Shown one piece after another: positions 30,504 to 40,134 of a stretch of DNA of 64,000 bases; positions within the stretch are counted from its first letter, which is position 1, and every line of letters starts with the position of its first letter. The notes below the pieces were generated by a model, which saw only the letters and a list, made by a program, of their open reading frames with translations, ran no database searches and was not told the origin of the DNA. Origin of the DNA: Chlorobiaceae bacterium (GTDB lineage Bacteria; Bacteroidota; Chlorobiia; Chlorobiales; Chlorobiaceae); assembly GCA_013334225.1 (NCBI GenBank), contig JAAXXY010000001.1, positions 155,719 through 219,718 on the forward strand, in the 5' to 3' direction. The position numbers and the translations under genes are program-made.

Positions 30504-30530
30504 AAGGGTGATTTCGGTCACCCTTTTTTT
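30504..30530 (+). terminator. Terminator of hemN
   Basis: A perfect 8-bp stem (30504-30511 with 30518-30525) with a 6-base loop containing TTCGG, followed by a T-run. It starts 28 bases after the hemN stop. Confidence 0.88.
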
Positions 30531-30542
30531 GTGTCCGTTTTT

Positions 30543-31679
30543 ATGAAAGAAAAGGTAAAAATCGGTTTTATGGGAAGCGGATGGGCAAGGATCGCTCAGG
30601 CCCCTGCTTTTTCACTCATGGATGATGCCGAGCTTGCAGCAATAGCAAGTCCCACGGAGGCTCACCGAAAGAAATTCATGCATATGTTCGAGATAAGAGA
30701 AGGGTTTGCCGACTGGCGTGAGATGCTCGACTGCGATCTCGATCTGGTATGTGTCACCACTCCTCCCTTTCTGCATTCAGAGATGGTGCAGGGTGTACTT
30801 GCAAAAGGAATGAGTGTACTGTGTGAAAAACCTTTTGCCCTGAACGCCGGAGAAGCTGAAACGATGGCGCGGGCAGCTTCTGATGCTCCGGGCCTGGCTC
30901 TTGTCGATCATCAGCTGAGATTTCATCCTGCTGTAAGGACCATGAAACAGATGATCGATGGCGGAGAGATAGGCCGGATCTACGAAACAAGGGCGATTGT
31001 AAATCTGGGAAGCAGGACAAGGCCGGATCTGCCATGGTCCTGGTGGTGTGATGCTGATCGGGGGGGCGGGGCACTCGGAGCCTTAGGCTCCCATATCATA
31101 GATATGAACCGTTTTCTTATTGGTGAAATATCGGAAGTTTCCTGTAACCTTTCAACCAGTATTCCTTTCAGGCCTGACAGATCAGGGAAACCTTGTGCGG
31201 TCACGTCAGACGACCAATTCGTGATGATGATGAAATTCGGTCCGTCATCCATAGCCCTCGGCAGTTCATCGCTCATGCATGTGACCACGGTAGGGGCATA
31301 TACCTGGTTTTCGTTCGAGATTGTCGGCAGTCACAGAACTGTCAGGCTCGACGGTGCGGGACGGCTCTGGGAGATTATAAACAATGAAGCCAAGGGAGGA
31401 CGAAGCCTCATCGATGCACCTCGCTGGAAGCAGGTCGTTCCCATGCTGCCCTGGGATGAACTGGTGCTTCAGGAAAAAATCAGGCTTTCATCGCTGGCGG
31501 TCCATGGTGTCTTTGCGGTCGGGTTTGCTTTTCTCGCCCACAGGATTGTCAAGACTCTGCATAAAGGTGAAAAGACCGTTCATGATGCGGCTGATTTCAA
31601 TGACGGGTTGATGGTACAGAAAGTGATTGATGCAGGTGTAGAGTCCAACAGGCTGCGCCGATGGGTAAAAATCGCCTGA
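30543..31679 (+). CDS. Gfo/Idh/MocA-family oxidoreductase
   Basis: A 378-residue NAD(P)-dependent oxidoreductase, usually acting on sugars, cyclitols or related compounds. The N-terminal Rossmann fold has [29 protein letters not shown] and the diagnostic [10 protein letters not shown]. The C-terminal domain includes [13 protein letters not shown] and [16 protein letters not shown], whose His lies in the usual catalytic region. The substrate is unknown. ATG at 30543 is preferred over GTG 30531, which overlaps the hemN terminator T-run. Confidence 0.82.
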   Translation: MKEKVKIGFMGSGWARIAQAPAFSLMDDAELAAIASPTEAHRKKFMHMFEIREGFADWREMLDCDLDLVCVTTPPFLHSEMVQGVLAKGMSVLCEKPFALNAGEAETMARAASDAPGLALVDHQLRFHPAVRTMKQMIDGGEIGRIYETRAIVNLGSRTRPDLPWSWWCDADRGGGALGALGSHIIDMNRFLIGEISEVSCNLSTSIPFRPDRSGKPCAVTSDDQFVMMMKFGPSSIALGSSSLMHVTTVGAYTWFSFEIVGSHRTVRLDGAGRLWEIINNEAKGGRSLIDAPRWKQVVPMLPWDELVLQEKIRLSSLAVHGVFAVGFAFLAHRIVKTLHKGEKTVHDAADFNDGLMVQKVIDAGVESNRLRRWVKIA

Positions 31680-32028
31680 ATACGCTATTTGCCTGTAGAA
31701 TAATTCAATAAATCGTATAGGTGATTATGCTAAGGGTACAGTATAAATACAGTGCTACTGTTTTCTCAGAAGATGAAGATTTTTCTTAGTTCAGTTAAAT
31801 ATCGTACCTTTAAATACGAAGCTTCCCTTAGCTATCCCCCGTAGCTTTCAGTAACCGATTCGAGGATAACTGGTCAGGGAGTTGGCTCATGATCTTTAAG
31901 ATTTTAACGGTTGTCTGTTCAGAATGGCTGGAGTGTAAGGTTATTTGAATGAACCTGTTGTTTAGTGAAACGAGGGTACTGTTCTCAGAAAAAAAGTGAG
32001 GAAATAGAAACTACTGCCGCCTGTTCAA
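31680..32028. other. 349-base noncoding leader before the hybrid histidine kinase
   Basis: No credible gene. There is a small hairpin (31802-31806 with 31815-31819) and an AGCT-rich patch near 31820-31850. I cannot match it to a riboswitch or other named RNA. Confidence 0.4.
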
Positions 32029-35000
32029 ATGAAAAAAAACAGTATCCCTATTCTGCTGTTGTGCGGTCTTTTCATTGCCGGCGCTTTATTTTCCTGGTGG
32101 ACGGTAAAACATGCTGACCAACAGATGAGGGAGCAGCTTCTCAGGCAGGTTCTCATCGGTGCGCAGGGTATAGACATAAAAAAGCTCAGAGATCTTGAGG
32201 GCTCTGAATCCGATCTTCAGAAACCCGCATATACCCAGCTCAAGGAACAGCTACTGCGAACCCGTAATGCCGGCCTTAACTGCCGTTTTGCATATCTGCT
32301 GGGCAGAAACCAGAACGGACAGGTATTTTTCTATGCGGATTCGGAACCAGCTGCCTCAAAAGATTCCTCCCCTGCGGGCCAGATTTACGATGAGGCTACC
32401 GATGTCCTGAAAAAAGTCATTAAAACTCGTCGTTCCGATACCGAAGGTCCTGTGGCGGACCGTTGGGGAACATGGGTGAGCGGATTTGTTCCGCTTGTCG
32501 ATACTCAAAATGGAAAATTCGTCGCCGTGTTCGGCATGGATGTAGATGCATCAGACTGGATGTGGGAAATTACAGCCCGTTCGGCGGTTCCAATCGGCCT
32601 CATGCTTGTAACCGTCATCGTCATTACAAGCGCTTATTTTGTGTCCAGGCGCACAAAGGAACTTTCCGGTTCGGTTCTGCAGCATCTCATGCCTACACTT
32701 GTTATCCTTATTGCCCTGATTTTTGTGCTGTTCAGTTCCTTACTATGGTGGCAGCAGCAGAAACAGCTGGAAGAGACTGTTCGCGATGCTGAGGATCAAA
32801 TATCCGATGCTTACAAGAGAAGCATCAATGTTTCAAAAGACGAACTGGCCGTCGCAATAGAAGCTCTCAGTCGCGATTCGGTTCTTATCAAGGCGCTCAG
32901 GGAAAAGGACAGGGACCGTCTTTATTCACTGACAGCCGATCTCTATAAAAAATTCGAACATGACTATGGGATAAATCATTTTTACTTTGTCGATCCTTCA
33001 AGAGTCTGTCTTTTGCGCGTACATGTACCTGAAAAATGGGGAGACCGTATCGACAGGGTTACCTTGCTCGAATCTGAAAAGACAGGAGCGATAACAAATG
33101 GAATGGAACTCGGGCAACTGGGGACGTATACCCAGAGTGTTGTCTTTCCTGTCGTTGATCACGGGAAACGTATCGGGTATATAGAGCTTGGACGTGATAT
33201 TGAAAATATCCTCAAGGGGCTGCATCTCGATTCCGGTTCAGGGGTAGCTATTTTCATCAAGAAAAAGTATCTGCAGCAGAACCAGTGGGAAGAAGGCATG
33301 AAGGTGTTTCACCGTGATGCAAGATGGGAGACGTTCGCAAACGATGTCATGGTGTATTCCACATTCGGCACATTTCCAAGGGAATTCAGTGCGGCACTTT
33401 CATCGGATACCGTTTCGAGGGATATCGATGTGAAGTGGGAAGACAGGCCCTGGCATGCTACATCCAAACCATTGGTTGATGCTTCCGGCCGTGTTGTTGG
33501 ATCCATGATCTTCCTTCAGGATATATCTTCCTTCAGGAATGCGGTGACACGTTTCGTTTCCGTAGCCGGTATCTCGATCATTGTCGCTGTCGCATTGTTT
33601 TTAGGCTTTCTTGTCGTTGTACTGAGCCGCACGGACAGAAGCATCAGGCGCCGTGAAAATGATCTTATTCTGAGCCGCGAACAGTATATGCTGGCTGTAA
33701 ACGGAAGCAATGACGGTATATGGGACTGGAACATTCGTGATGATACTATATACCTTTCACCCATATGGAAAAAGATGCTCGGGTATGAGGACTATGAACT
33801 TCCCAATGTCTATGCAACCTTTATCGAGAGGCTGCACCCTGAAGACAGGGCGTTTTACGAGAGCTATCTGGACCGGTATCTGAAAAACGAGATTTCCACG
33901 TTCAGTACCGAGTTTCGATTGAGGCACAGGAACGGCTCCTATCTCTGGATCCTTGCAAAAGGTGAAGCTCTCAGGGATAAAGCCGGTGTGGCCTATCGAA
34001 TGGCCGGATCGCACAGTGATATATCCGGACGCAAGAAAGAACAGGAAGAGCTCAGGCAGCGGTCGGCACTGCAGTTTGTGCTCATGGACCTCGCCATCGG
34101 TTTCGTCAACAAGCCGAGCGATGATCTCGACAACTCCATAAACCGGGCACTTTCCATTGTTGGAGAGTTTACCGGTGTTGACCGTGTATACCTTTTCCGC
34201 TATGATTTTGAAAAAAATACCATGAGCAATACCCATGAATGGTGTGCTCCCGGTATCCATGCCGAAATTCAGAACCTTCAGGATGTTCCCAATGAAGCAA
34301 TGCATGATTGGGTGGCTACTCATCGACAGGGCAGGATTGTCCATATTCCGAGAGTACTTGACCTGCCTGAAAAGAGTTTTCTGCGGAAGATTCTCGAACA
34401 GCAGGGCATTCAGTCACTGATTACCCTTCCTCTGAATTATGGAGAACAATGCTTCGGTTTTGTAGGGTTCGACTCCGTCAGGCAGCTCAAGTCATGGGAT
34501 GATGACGATGTTTCTTTGCTCCGTGTGCTTGCAGAATTGTTCACCAATGCTGAAATTCGTCGCCGTCATGAGAATGCGCTCATCGATGCCCGCTCTATAG
34601 CTGAAGCGGCTAACCGTGCGAAGAGCGAATTTCTCGCCAACATGAGCCATGAGATCCGCACTCCCATGAACGGTGTTATCGGTATGACCGGTCTGCTTCT
34701 CGATACCCGGCTGACCGAAGAGCAGAAAGGGTATGCCAATGCTGTAAAAGCGAGTGCCGAATCGCTACTCGGGCTCATCAACGACATTCTTGATTTCTCG
34801 AAAATCGAGGCAGGAAAGCTCGAGCTTGAAATACTCGATTTTGATCTGCGAAAGGTTATCGATGATGTCTCTTCCATTATGGCGGTAAAAGCGGTTGACA
34901 AAAACCTCGAGTTCATCTGCTCCCTCTCCCCCGGGATAATGCCGTTTCTCAAGGGGGACCCTGGAAGGCTCTGCCAGGTTTTGAACAACCTTGCAAGCAA

Positions 35001-36198
35001 TGCGATAAAGTTCACTCATCAGGGAGAGGTGTCTGTGTATGCCACTCTGGTGTCCGAAACGGAGGCTGAGCTCTGGGTGAAATTTTCAGTTAAGGATACC
35101 GGGATCGGTATTCCTCCGAACAAAATCGACTATCTCTTTTCCAGCTTCACCCAGGTGGATTCCTCCACTACCCGGAAGTTCGGGGGAACAGGGCTCGGTC
35201 TTGCCATATGCCGAAAGCTGGTTTCGCTCATGGGTGGCGAAATCGGTTTGAACAGTCGGGAGCAGGAAGGTTCAGAGTTCTGGTTTACCGTTCCCCTGAA
35301 AAAACAGATGAACCGGGTGAACGGCGGGCAATATCCGAAAGATGCCATCAAGGGAACAAGGGTCCTCGTTGTGGATGACAATGCCACCAACCGCAGTGTT
35401 CTCATGGAACAGCTTGCATCCTGGGGAGCAACGGTCAAAGAGATTTCCGGTGCTGTTTCAGCCTATGAAGAGATCGAGTCGGCATTTGACAGGTGTGAAC
35501 CATACCGGATGGTTATGATCGACATGCAGATGCCCGACATGGATCCTGATAAACTCGGGCAATTTATCCGGGAGAATGAAAAATTCAAGGATACTGTTTA
35601 TGTGATCATGAGTGTTCTGGGAAGCCAGTCAAGTCCGGAATATCTCAAATCCATGGGATTTACGGCTTACCTTTCCAAACCTATCCGCCAGTCCGACCTG
35701 TTCGATACCCTTGCTTCTGCGGTTTACACCGATCTTGGTCATGATGCAGCTGAAATGCCTTCAGAAAAAAAATATCCGGTATACCAATACCTTGCTGTAC
35801 CTGACAAGACTTCGAACGGGCAGTCGAAAGTTTACAGGCTGCTGCTTGCCGAAGACAGCACAATCAACCAGAAAGTTGTGACCGGCCTGCTCAGCAAGCT
35901 CGGTTATCATATCGATGTCGTAGCCAACGGGCTTGAAGCGATCAGAGCTCTGGAGACGATGCCTTATGACCTTGTGATCATGGATGTGCAGATGCCGGAA
36001 ATGGATGGCCTCGAAGCGACACGGACCATACGGAACCCGCATTCAGGTGTGTTGAACCACCGGATTCCTGTGATCGCACTTACCGCTCATGCCATGCAGG
36101 GAGACCGTGAAGTCTGTCTGCAGGCAGGAATGAACGACTATGTTTCGAAGCCTATCGATTCCCGTATACTTGCTGAAACCCTGAAGAAGTGGCTGTAA
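32029..36198 (+). CDS. Membrane-bound hybrid sensor histidine kinase with PAS, GAF and two receiver domains
   Basis: A 1389-residue sensor kinase. Hydrophobic segments lie near residues 5-22, 186-207 and 218-241, with a fourth near 507-530; two extracytoplasmic regions (about 25-185 and 245-505) could both sense ligands. Inside follow a PAS domain (about 548-665, NDGIWDWN), a GAF domain (about 680-845), HisKA with the phosphorylated His874 (SHEIRTPMNG), and HATPase (NNLASNAIKF, DTGIGIP, GTGLGLAI). Two receivers follow: the first has VDDN and Asp1165, the second AEDSTINQ and Asp1319 (MDVQMPEMDG). No HPt domain is visible and no response regulator gene is adjacent, so the output partner is unknown. 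Confidence 0.92.
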   Translation: MKKNSIPILLLCGLFIAGALFSWWTVKHADQQMREQLLRQVLIGAQGIDIKKLRDLEGSESDLQKPAYTQLKEQLLRTRNAGLNCRFAYLLGRNQNGQVFFYADSEPAASKDSSPAGQIYDEATDVLKKVIKTRRSDTEGPVADRWGTWVSGFVPLVDTQNGKFVAVFGMDVDASDWMWEITARSAVPIGLMLVTVIVITSAYFVSRRTKELSGSVLQHLMPTLVILIALIFVLFSSLLWWQQQKQLEETVRDAEDQISDAYKRSINVSKDELAVAIEALSRDSVLIKALREKDRDRLYSLTADLYKKFEHDYGINHFYFVDPSRVCLLRVHVPEKWGDRIDRVTLLESEKTGAITNGMELGQLGTYTQSVVFPVVDHGKRIGYIELGRDIENILKGLHLDSGSGVAIFIKKKYLQQNQWEEGMKVFHRDARWETFANDVMVYSTFGTFPREFSAALSSDTVSRDIDVKWEDRPWHATSKPLVDASGRVVGSMIFLQDISSFRNAVTRFVSVAGISIIVAVALFLGFLVVVLSRTDRSIRRRENDLILSREQYMLAVNGSNDGIWDWNIRDDTIYLSPIWKKMLGYEDYELPNVYATFIERLHPEDRAFYESYLDRYLKNEISTFSTEFRLRHRNGSYLWILAKGEALRDKAGVAYRMAGSHSDISGRKKEQEELRQRSALQFVLMDLAIGFVNKPSDDLDNSINRALSIVGEFTGVDRVYLFRYDFEKNTMSNTHEWCAPGIHAEIQNLQDVPNEAMHDWVATHRQGRIVHIPRVLDLPEKSFLRKILEQQGIQSLITLPLNYGEQCFGFVGFDSVRQLKSWDDDDVSLLRVLAELFTNAEIRRRHENALIDARSIAEAANRAKSEFLANMSHEIRTPMNGVIGMTGLLLDTRLTEEQKGYANAVKASAESLLGLINDILDFSKIEAGKLELEILDFDLRKVIDDVSSIMAVKAVDKNLEFICSLSPGIMPFLKGDPGRLCQVLNNLASNAIKFTHQGEVSVYATLVSETEAELWVKFSVKDTGIGIPPNKIDYLFSSFTQVDSSTTRKFGGTGLGLAICRKLVSLMGGEIGLNSREQEGSEFWFTVPLKKQMNRVNGGQYPKDAIKGTRVLVVDDNATNRSVLMEQLASWGATVKEISGAVSAYEEIESAFDRCEPYRMVMIDMQMPDMDPDKLGQFIRENEKFKDTVYVIMSVLGSQSSPEYLKSMGFTAYLSKPIRQSDLFDTLASAVYTDLGHDAAEMPSEKKYPVYQYLAVPDKTSNGQSKVYRLLLAEDSTINQKVVTGLLSKLGYHIDVVANGLEAIRALETMPYDLVIMDVQMPEMDGLEATRTIRNPHSGVLNHRIPVIALTAHAMQGDREVCLQAGMNDYVSKPIDSRILAETLKKWL

Positions 36199-36246
36199 TA
36201 TTTTTTATTCGTACATGGGATCTGTTTGACAGGGAACAGGGAAATG

Positions 36247-38205
36247 TTATGATGTGTACTGTTCCCATTCGACAAACAGATAGTCAAGCTCTCTGCAGGC
36301 CGCATGGTAGGTATCGAGTGTCGCGGTGGTCTCCTCCCTGCTTTTTTTGTAGAAATCCTCGTTTGCCATAAGCGTTTCGAGTGACTCTTTCTTTTTTTCG
36401 AGCAGGTTGATTTTCCGTTCGATCTCCTCGATTTTCTTTTTGTTCCTGCCAGGTTGCCCGCTTTTTTGCTCCTCGGTTTTTCCTTTGGTCGCATCTGCAG
36501 GAGGAGACTGTTTTTTCTGTTGCTCTTCATTCAGAAGACGCCGTTCTTCCTCGAGGATTTTTTCAGCCTTCTCGAGATATTCGGCATAGGTGCCAAGATA
36601 GAGCTTCAATACCCCGTTTTTTATCTCGATGACCTTGTTGACCAGGCTGTCGAGGAAATAGCGGTCGTGGCTTACGATCAGGAGCGTTCCGTCGTAGTTT
36701 TCAAGCGAGTCGATCAGCATCTCTTTCGAGCGCATGTCGAGATGGTTGGTAGGCTCGTCCATTATGAGCAGGTTTGACGCCTGGAGGAGTATCTTTGCGA
36801 GGGCCACCCTTGATTTTTCACCTCCCGACAGGACCTTGATTTTTTTATTGATGGCATCACCGCTGAACAGAAAGCATCCGAGGATGTCCCGGACGTTTTT
36901 CTGTGCTTCCGAAGTCGGAGCCGAATCCATCATTTCCGCATAGATGCTTTTTTCCGGCGAGAGGTTTTCCGTCTGGTGCTGTGCGAAGTAGTTCAGGGTA
37001 ACGTTGTGCCCGATGGAAAGTATTCCGTCGAAGTCTATCTCTGCGGCAAGAATTTTGCAGAACGTGGTTTTGCCGGCTCCGTTCGAACCAACGATTGCGA
37101 TGCGGTCACCCCTCATCACTTCGAGGTCAATACCATTCAGTACCTGTTTTTTCGTGCCGTCATGCAGGATATAGGATTTTTTCACCCCTTCGAGGCGCAT
37201 CACTTCGCGTCCGGACGGTGAGGCTTTGGGAAAACGGAACGAGATATGCGACAGGTCTTCTTCGGGGCACTGGAGGTCCTGCTCTATTTTTTCCAGCATC
37301 CTCAGACGGCTCTGCGCCTGACGGGCTTTTGTGGCCTTGTATCGGAACCGGTCGACAAATGCTTTCAGATCCTCCATTTTCTTCAGGTCGTTCTCGTATT
37401 TGCCCATCATCAGCTCGTACCGTTCGGCTTTTTCCTTTTCATAGTAGGAATAGTTGCCTTTGTATTCGGTGATGCGCCTGAATGCGATTTCGAGGGTTTT
37501 GTCGGTGAGCTTGTCGAGGAAGAACCGGTCATGGGAAACGATGATGTAGCTGTGTTCGTAACCGGCAAGGTAATTTTCAAGCCACCTTAGCGAGTCGATA
37601 TCGAGGTGGTTGGTCGGTTCGTCCAGCAGCAGCAGGGTAGGGTTCTGCAGGAGCAGTCTCGTCAGATGCAGTCGCATCTGCCAGCCTCCGGAAAAAGCTT
37701 TTACCTTTTTATGGAAATCGATCTCGCTGAACCCGAGACCCGCAAGCACTTTTTCAGCACTCGACTGTATCTTGTATCCCCCCAGTCGCTCGAACTCATG
37801 CATCGCATCGGAAAACCGCTCGATCAGATGATGGTATGCCTCACTTTCATAATCCTGGTCGGGCAGGGCCATTTCATGCTCCATGCGCGATATCTTGGCC
37901 TGAAGCTCGAAAAGGCGCGTATTTGCCTGCAGGGCATACTGCAGCGCGGTTTTTTCAAGATCATGGTCGAAGGAGATTTCCTGGGGCAGGTAACCTATGG
38001 TTGTTTCCCCCGATTTCATGAACTGTCCCGATGTTATCAGCGAACTGTTTCCCGTTCCGCTGCTGATGAGGCGGAGCAGGGTGGTTTTACCCGTTCCGTT
38101 CAGGCCGACCAGTGCGACATGGTCCCTGTCGCCTATACGGAACGACGTGTCTGTGAGAAGTTCTTTTGTTCCTACTGTGAGCGAGAGATTGCGGGCTTCG
38201 AACAT
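36247..38205 (-). CDS. ABC-F family ATPase (Uup/EttA-like)
   Basis: A 652-residue soluble protein with two ABC domains and no membrane segment. Domain 1 has [13 protein letters not shown] and [19 protein letters not shown] leading to [11 protein letters not shown]. Domain 2 has [14 protein letters not shown] and [15 protein letters not shown] leading to [11 protein letters not shown]. The interdomain linker (about 240-320) is rich in charged residues, as in ABC-F proteins that act on the ribosomal E site. The C-terminal ~100 residues are a Lys/Glu-rich coiled coil like that of Uup. The role is probably translation or ribosome quality; antibiotic resistance is not indicated. Confidence 0.9.
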   Translation of the reverse strand: MFEARNLSLTVGTKELLTDTSFRIGDRDHVALVGLNGTGKTTLLRLISSGTGNSSLITSGQFMKSGETTIGYLPQEISFDHDLEKTALQYALQANTRLFELQAKISRMEHEMALPDQDYESEAYHHLIERFSDAMHEFERLGGYKIQSSAEKVLAGLGFSEIDFHKKVKAFSGGWQMRLHLTRLLLQNPTLLLLDEPTNHLDIDSLRWLENYLAGYEHSYIIVSHDRFFLDKLTDKTLEIAFRRITEYKGNYSYYEKEKAERYELMMGKYENDLKKMEDLKAFVDRFRYKATKARQAQSRLRMLEKIEQDLQCPEEDLSHISFRFPKASPSGREVMRLEGVKKSYILHDGTKKQVLNGIDLEVMRGDRIAIVGSNGAGKTTFCKILAAEIDFDGILSIGHNVTLNYFAQHQTENLSPEKSIYAEMMDSAPTSEAQKNVRDILGCFLFSGDAINKKIKVLSGGEKSRVALAKILLQASNLLIMDEPTNHLDMRSKEMLIDSLENYDGTLLIVSHDRYFLDSLVNKVIEIKNGVLKLYLGTYAEYLEKAEKILEEERRLLNEEQQKKQSPPADATKGKTEEQKSGQPGRNKKKIEEIERKINLLEKKKESLETLMANEDFYKKSREETTATLDTYHAACRELDYLFVEWEQYTS

Positions 38206-38572
38206 GATATGCTGGACCTGGAAAAATGAGCGATAACGGTAAACATTGCTTCAACACGGTTGAAAATACAATCTTTTCTGTATAGCTCAATTCCATCAGA
38301 TAAAATGGCCGTTTTGTGAGATATGGAAGGCATGGAACAAAATGGCTCTTTTTTCATGCTTTTCCGATTTGATAAATCTTATCACACATCTCTTTTTCAA
38401 AAAACCGTGAACATAAATACATGTTGAGAACAAGTATGCCTCATGGTATTTCTGCGGATTGCCGATTCGCATTTATTCCGACCTTTTCACGAAAGGGAAT
38501 TAAGGATGACAAATCCTGAAGAAGTTCTTTAATTTCCCTTTGATTATCGTATAACAACAAAATACTCTCCAT
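38206..38572. other. 367-base noncoding region before the accessory cluster
   Basis: A divergent spacer between the ABC-F gene and the lipoprotein gene. It seems AT-rich and must hold the promoter of the accessory cluster; I see no repeat, RNA or credible gene. Confidence 0.4.
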
Positions 38573-39445
38573 ATGGAAACTGAGAAAAGGTTCAGGCCGG
38601 AGAAGCGGTATACGCTTGGCTTGACAGGCATTGTTACGGTTTTTATTTCCGGATGTGCAGCCAATCTGCAATCGGTTGGCAATTTCGCCAAAATCTCATC
38701 CTCGACCTCCGATTATCAGCAGATCGTCAAGGACTATGCCGACACGCCAAAAATTCTGAAGCGCTATTCGCCGGATCGTATGGCTGGTGATCAGGACATC
38801 CGTATTGAGCAGTATGCCCAGCAAAAAAAGCAGCTGGAAAATGTCCAGACAATCCTCGCTGCTTACATGAGCGCCCTGGGCGATCTTGCTGTCGATAATC
38901 TTCCGAACGTAGATGACAAAATAACCGGGATCACCGGCGCGCTTACCGCGATAAACCCGAATTTAAAAACCATAACCGATCCAGCCGGAGAGATAGCGAA
39001 AGTACTGATTCGCGAAGTGGGCGATCATTGGCGGCAGAGCAAACTCAAAACAATCATCAGGGAATGTGATCCTCATGTGCAGTCAGTTATTGCCGGCTTG
39101 AAACACATTATCGATATTGACATGAGAGCCGCTTTGGATGTTGAGAGAAAAGCGATAACCGATACGTTTGACAGCTGGAAAGCCGATGCCAGAAGCCATA
39201 AGGAATCAGTGGACGGCGCTCAAAGGGTAGCGAGGGTGCTCAAGGAGGAGCGGCTGAATGAACTGGATGCGAAGAGTGAAAAACTCGATGCCTATATCAG
39301 GATTCTTGATACCATCGCCAAAGGACATGCTGACCTGTATAAAAATATGGACAAACTTGACGAAAAGACCCTGACAGCGAGACTTCAGGGATACAGCAAG
39401 GATCTTCTGACCATACAGAAAAACATCGCCAAATTAACCAATTAA
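38573..39445 (+). CDS. Predicted lipoprotein with charged helical tail, first gene of the accessory cluster
   Basis: A 290-residue protein of no family I recognise. The N-terminus has a basic region and a hydrophobic stretch ending in a lipobox, VFISGC, with Cys28 as the likely lipidated residue, so it should be anchored in a membrane facing the periplasm. The rest is strongly helical and charged; residues about 200-290 look like coiled coil. It is followed after 18 bases by a small helical protein. Upstream lies a 367-base gap with no clear Shine-Dalgarno. It could be the envelope-side sensor or anchor of the accessory cluster, but nothing in the sequence proves that. Confidence 0.7.
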   Translation: METEKRFRPEKRYTLGLTGIVTVFISGCAANLQSVGNFAKISSSTSDYQQIVKDYADTPKILKRYSPDRMAGDQDIRIEQYAQQKKQLENVQTILAAYMSALGDLAVDNLPNVDDKITGITGALTAINPNLKTITDPAGEIAKVLIREVGDHWRQSKLKTIIRECDPHVQSVIAGLKHIIDIDMRAALDVERKAITDTFDSWKADARSHKESVDGAQRVARVLKEERLNELDAKSEKLDAYIRILDTIAKGHADLYKNMDKLDEKTLTARLQGYSKDLLTIQKNIAKLTN

Positions 39446-39463
39446 CCCTTGGGAGAGCTGCTA

Positions 39464-39853
39464 ATGTCTGATGAAAATCCAAGTGATCTGGGAAAAATAT
39501 TCAGGGACCTTTCAACACTGATCGGGGATTTCAGGATCAGTAACTGGGGAGATCTGACCGAAGAGGATCGGCAGACCCTTGAAGATGCCGAGTGGACCTT
39601 ACTCAATTACTCGAGTGATTTCATCAGAAATGACGTTGAAAATACCCTCAACAGCCTGAAGGTCGATCTCGATGCGATTTCAAATGCGACCAATGAGGCA
39701 AAAGAAGTTGTGAAATCCATAACATCCTTAAAAAACGTTTTGACCCTTACGGCAAATATTATCGCTTTGGGTGGAGCGATAACCTCCGGAAATGTCGGGG
39801 CAATCTCTGGGGCGATCGGAACATTATCTAAATCTGTTGCGAGCGTCTGGTGA
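39464..39853 (+). CDS. Small helical protein with Gly-rich hydrophobic C-terminus
   Basis: A 129-residue protein without a recognised family. The ATG at 39464 has a strong GGGAGAG about 7 bases upstream, which decides the start against a TTG at 39449. Residues 1-90 are acidic and helical; residues about 90-125 are hydrophobic and Gly/Ala/Ser-rich (TANIIALGGAITSG, then VGAISGAIGTLSKSV), resembling a membrane-inserting hairpin or amphipathic helix. It is tightly linked to the lipoprotein gene (18 bases). A membrane-active or structural role is possible; neither is shown. Confidence 0.65.
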   Translation: MSDENPSDLGKIFRDLSTLIGDFRISNWGDLTEEDRQTLEDAEWTLLNYSSDFIRNDVENTLNSLKVDLDAISNATNEAKEVVKSITSLKNVLTLTANIIALGGAITSGNVGAISGAIGTLSKSVASVW

Positions 39854-39962
39854 GTCTTGCTGTCAGCATCAGCTATTTGTTCCGGAGCATAGTATACCGG
39901 TGATTCAGGATGGAACTGTACTCGGTTCGATCATCGTAACGTGAGCAAGTTACCTGTTTATT

Positions 39963-40073
39963 TCAGTTTCTGCCTTCGAATCGAGGGAGTTTTGAGTCCA
40001 TCCTTTGAAAGTTGCAGAATTGCCTGTCAATAACACTGTCGGCAACGGTCGGTTCTGCGATGACATCATCCCC
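39963..40073 (-). pseudogene. Relic of an IS21-family IstB-like ATPase (C-terminal fragment)
   Basis: On the minus strand, about 36 codons before a stop at 39963 read DVIAEPTVADSVIDR followed by RMDSK, which matches the conserved C-terminal end of IstB transposition helpers (pattern D-V-I/PT-AD-ILDR then R-x-x-x-K). Upstream of this the frame runs into the pentapeptide gene on the other strand, so only a remnant is left. It occupies the 281-base gap between the small helical protein and the pentapeptide gene, and it marks an old insertion event within the accessory cluster. Confidence 0.45.
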
Positions 40074-40134
40074 TGTGTTGATCAGGCCTTTTTTCCATAA
40101 CGATTCTCGATGATTTGCAGCAAAGCAAAAGCAT

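Noticed and set aside
38441..38573. A short minus-strand frame (about 43 codons) in the spacer before the lipoprotein gene
   Set aside because: Its ATG overlaps the lipoprotein ATG palindromically, there is no Shine-Dalgarno, and no homology is evident.
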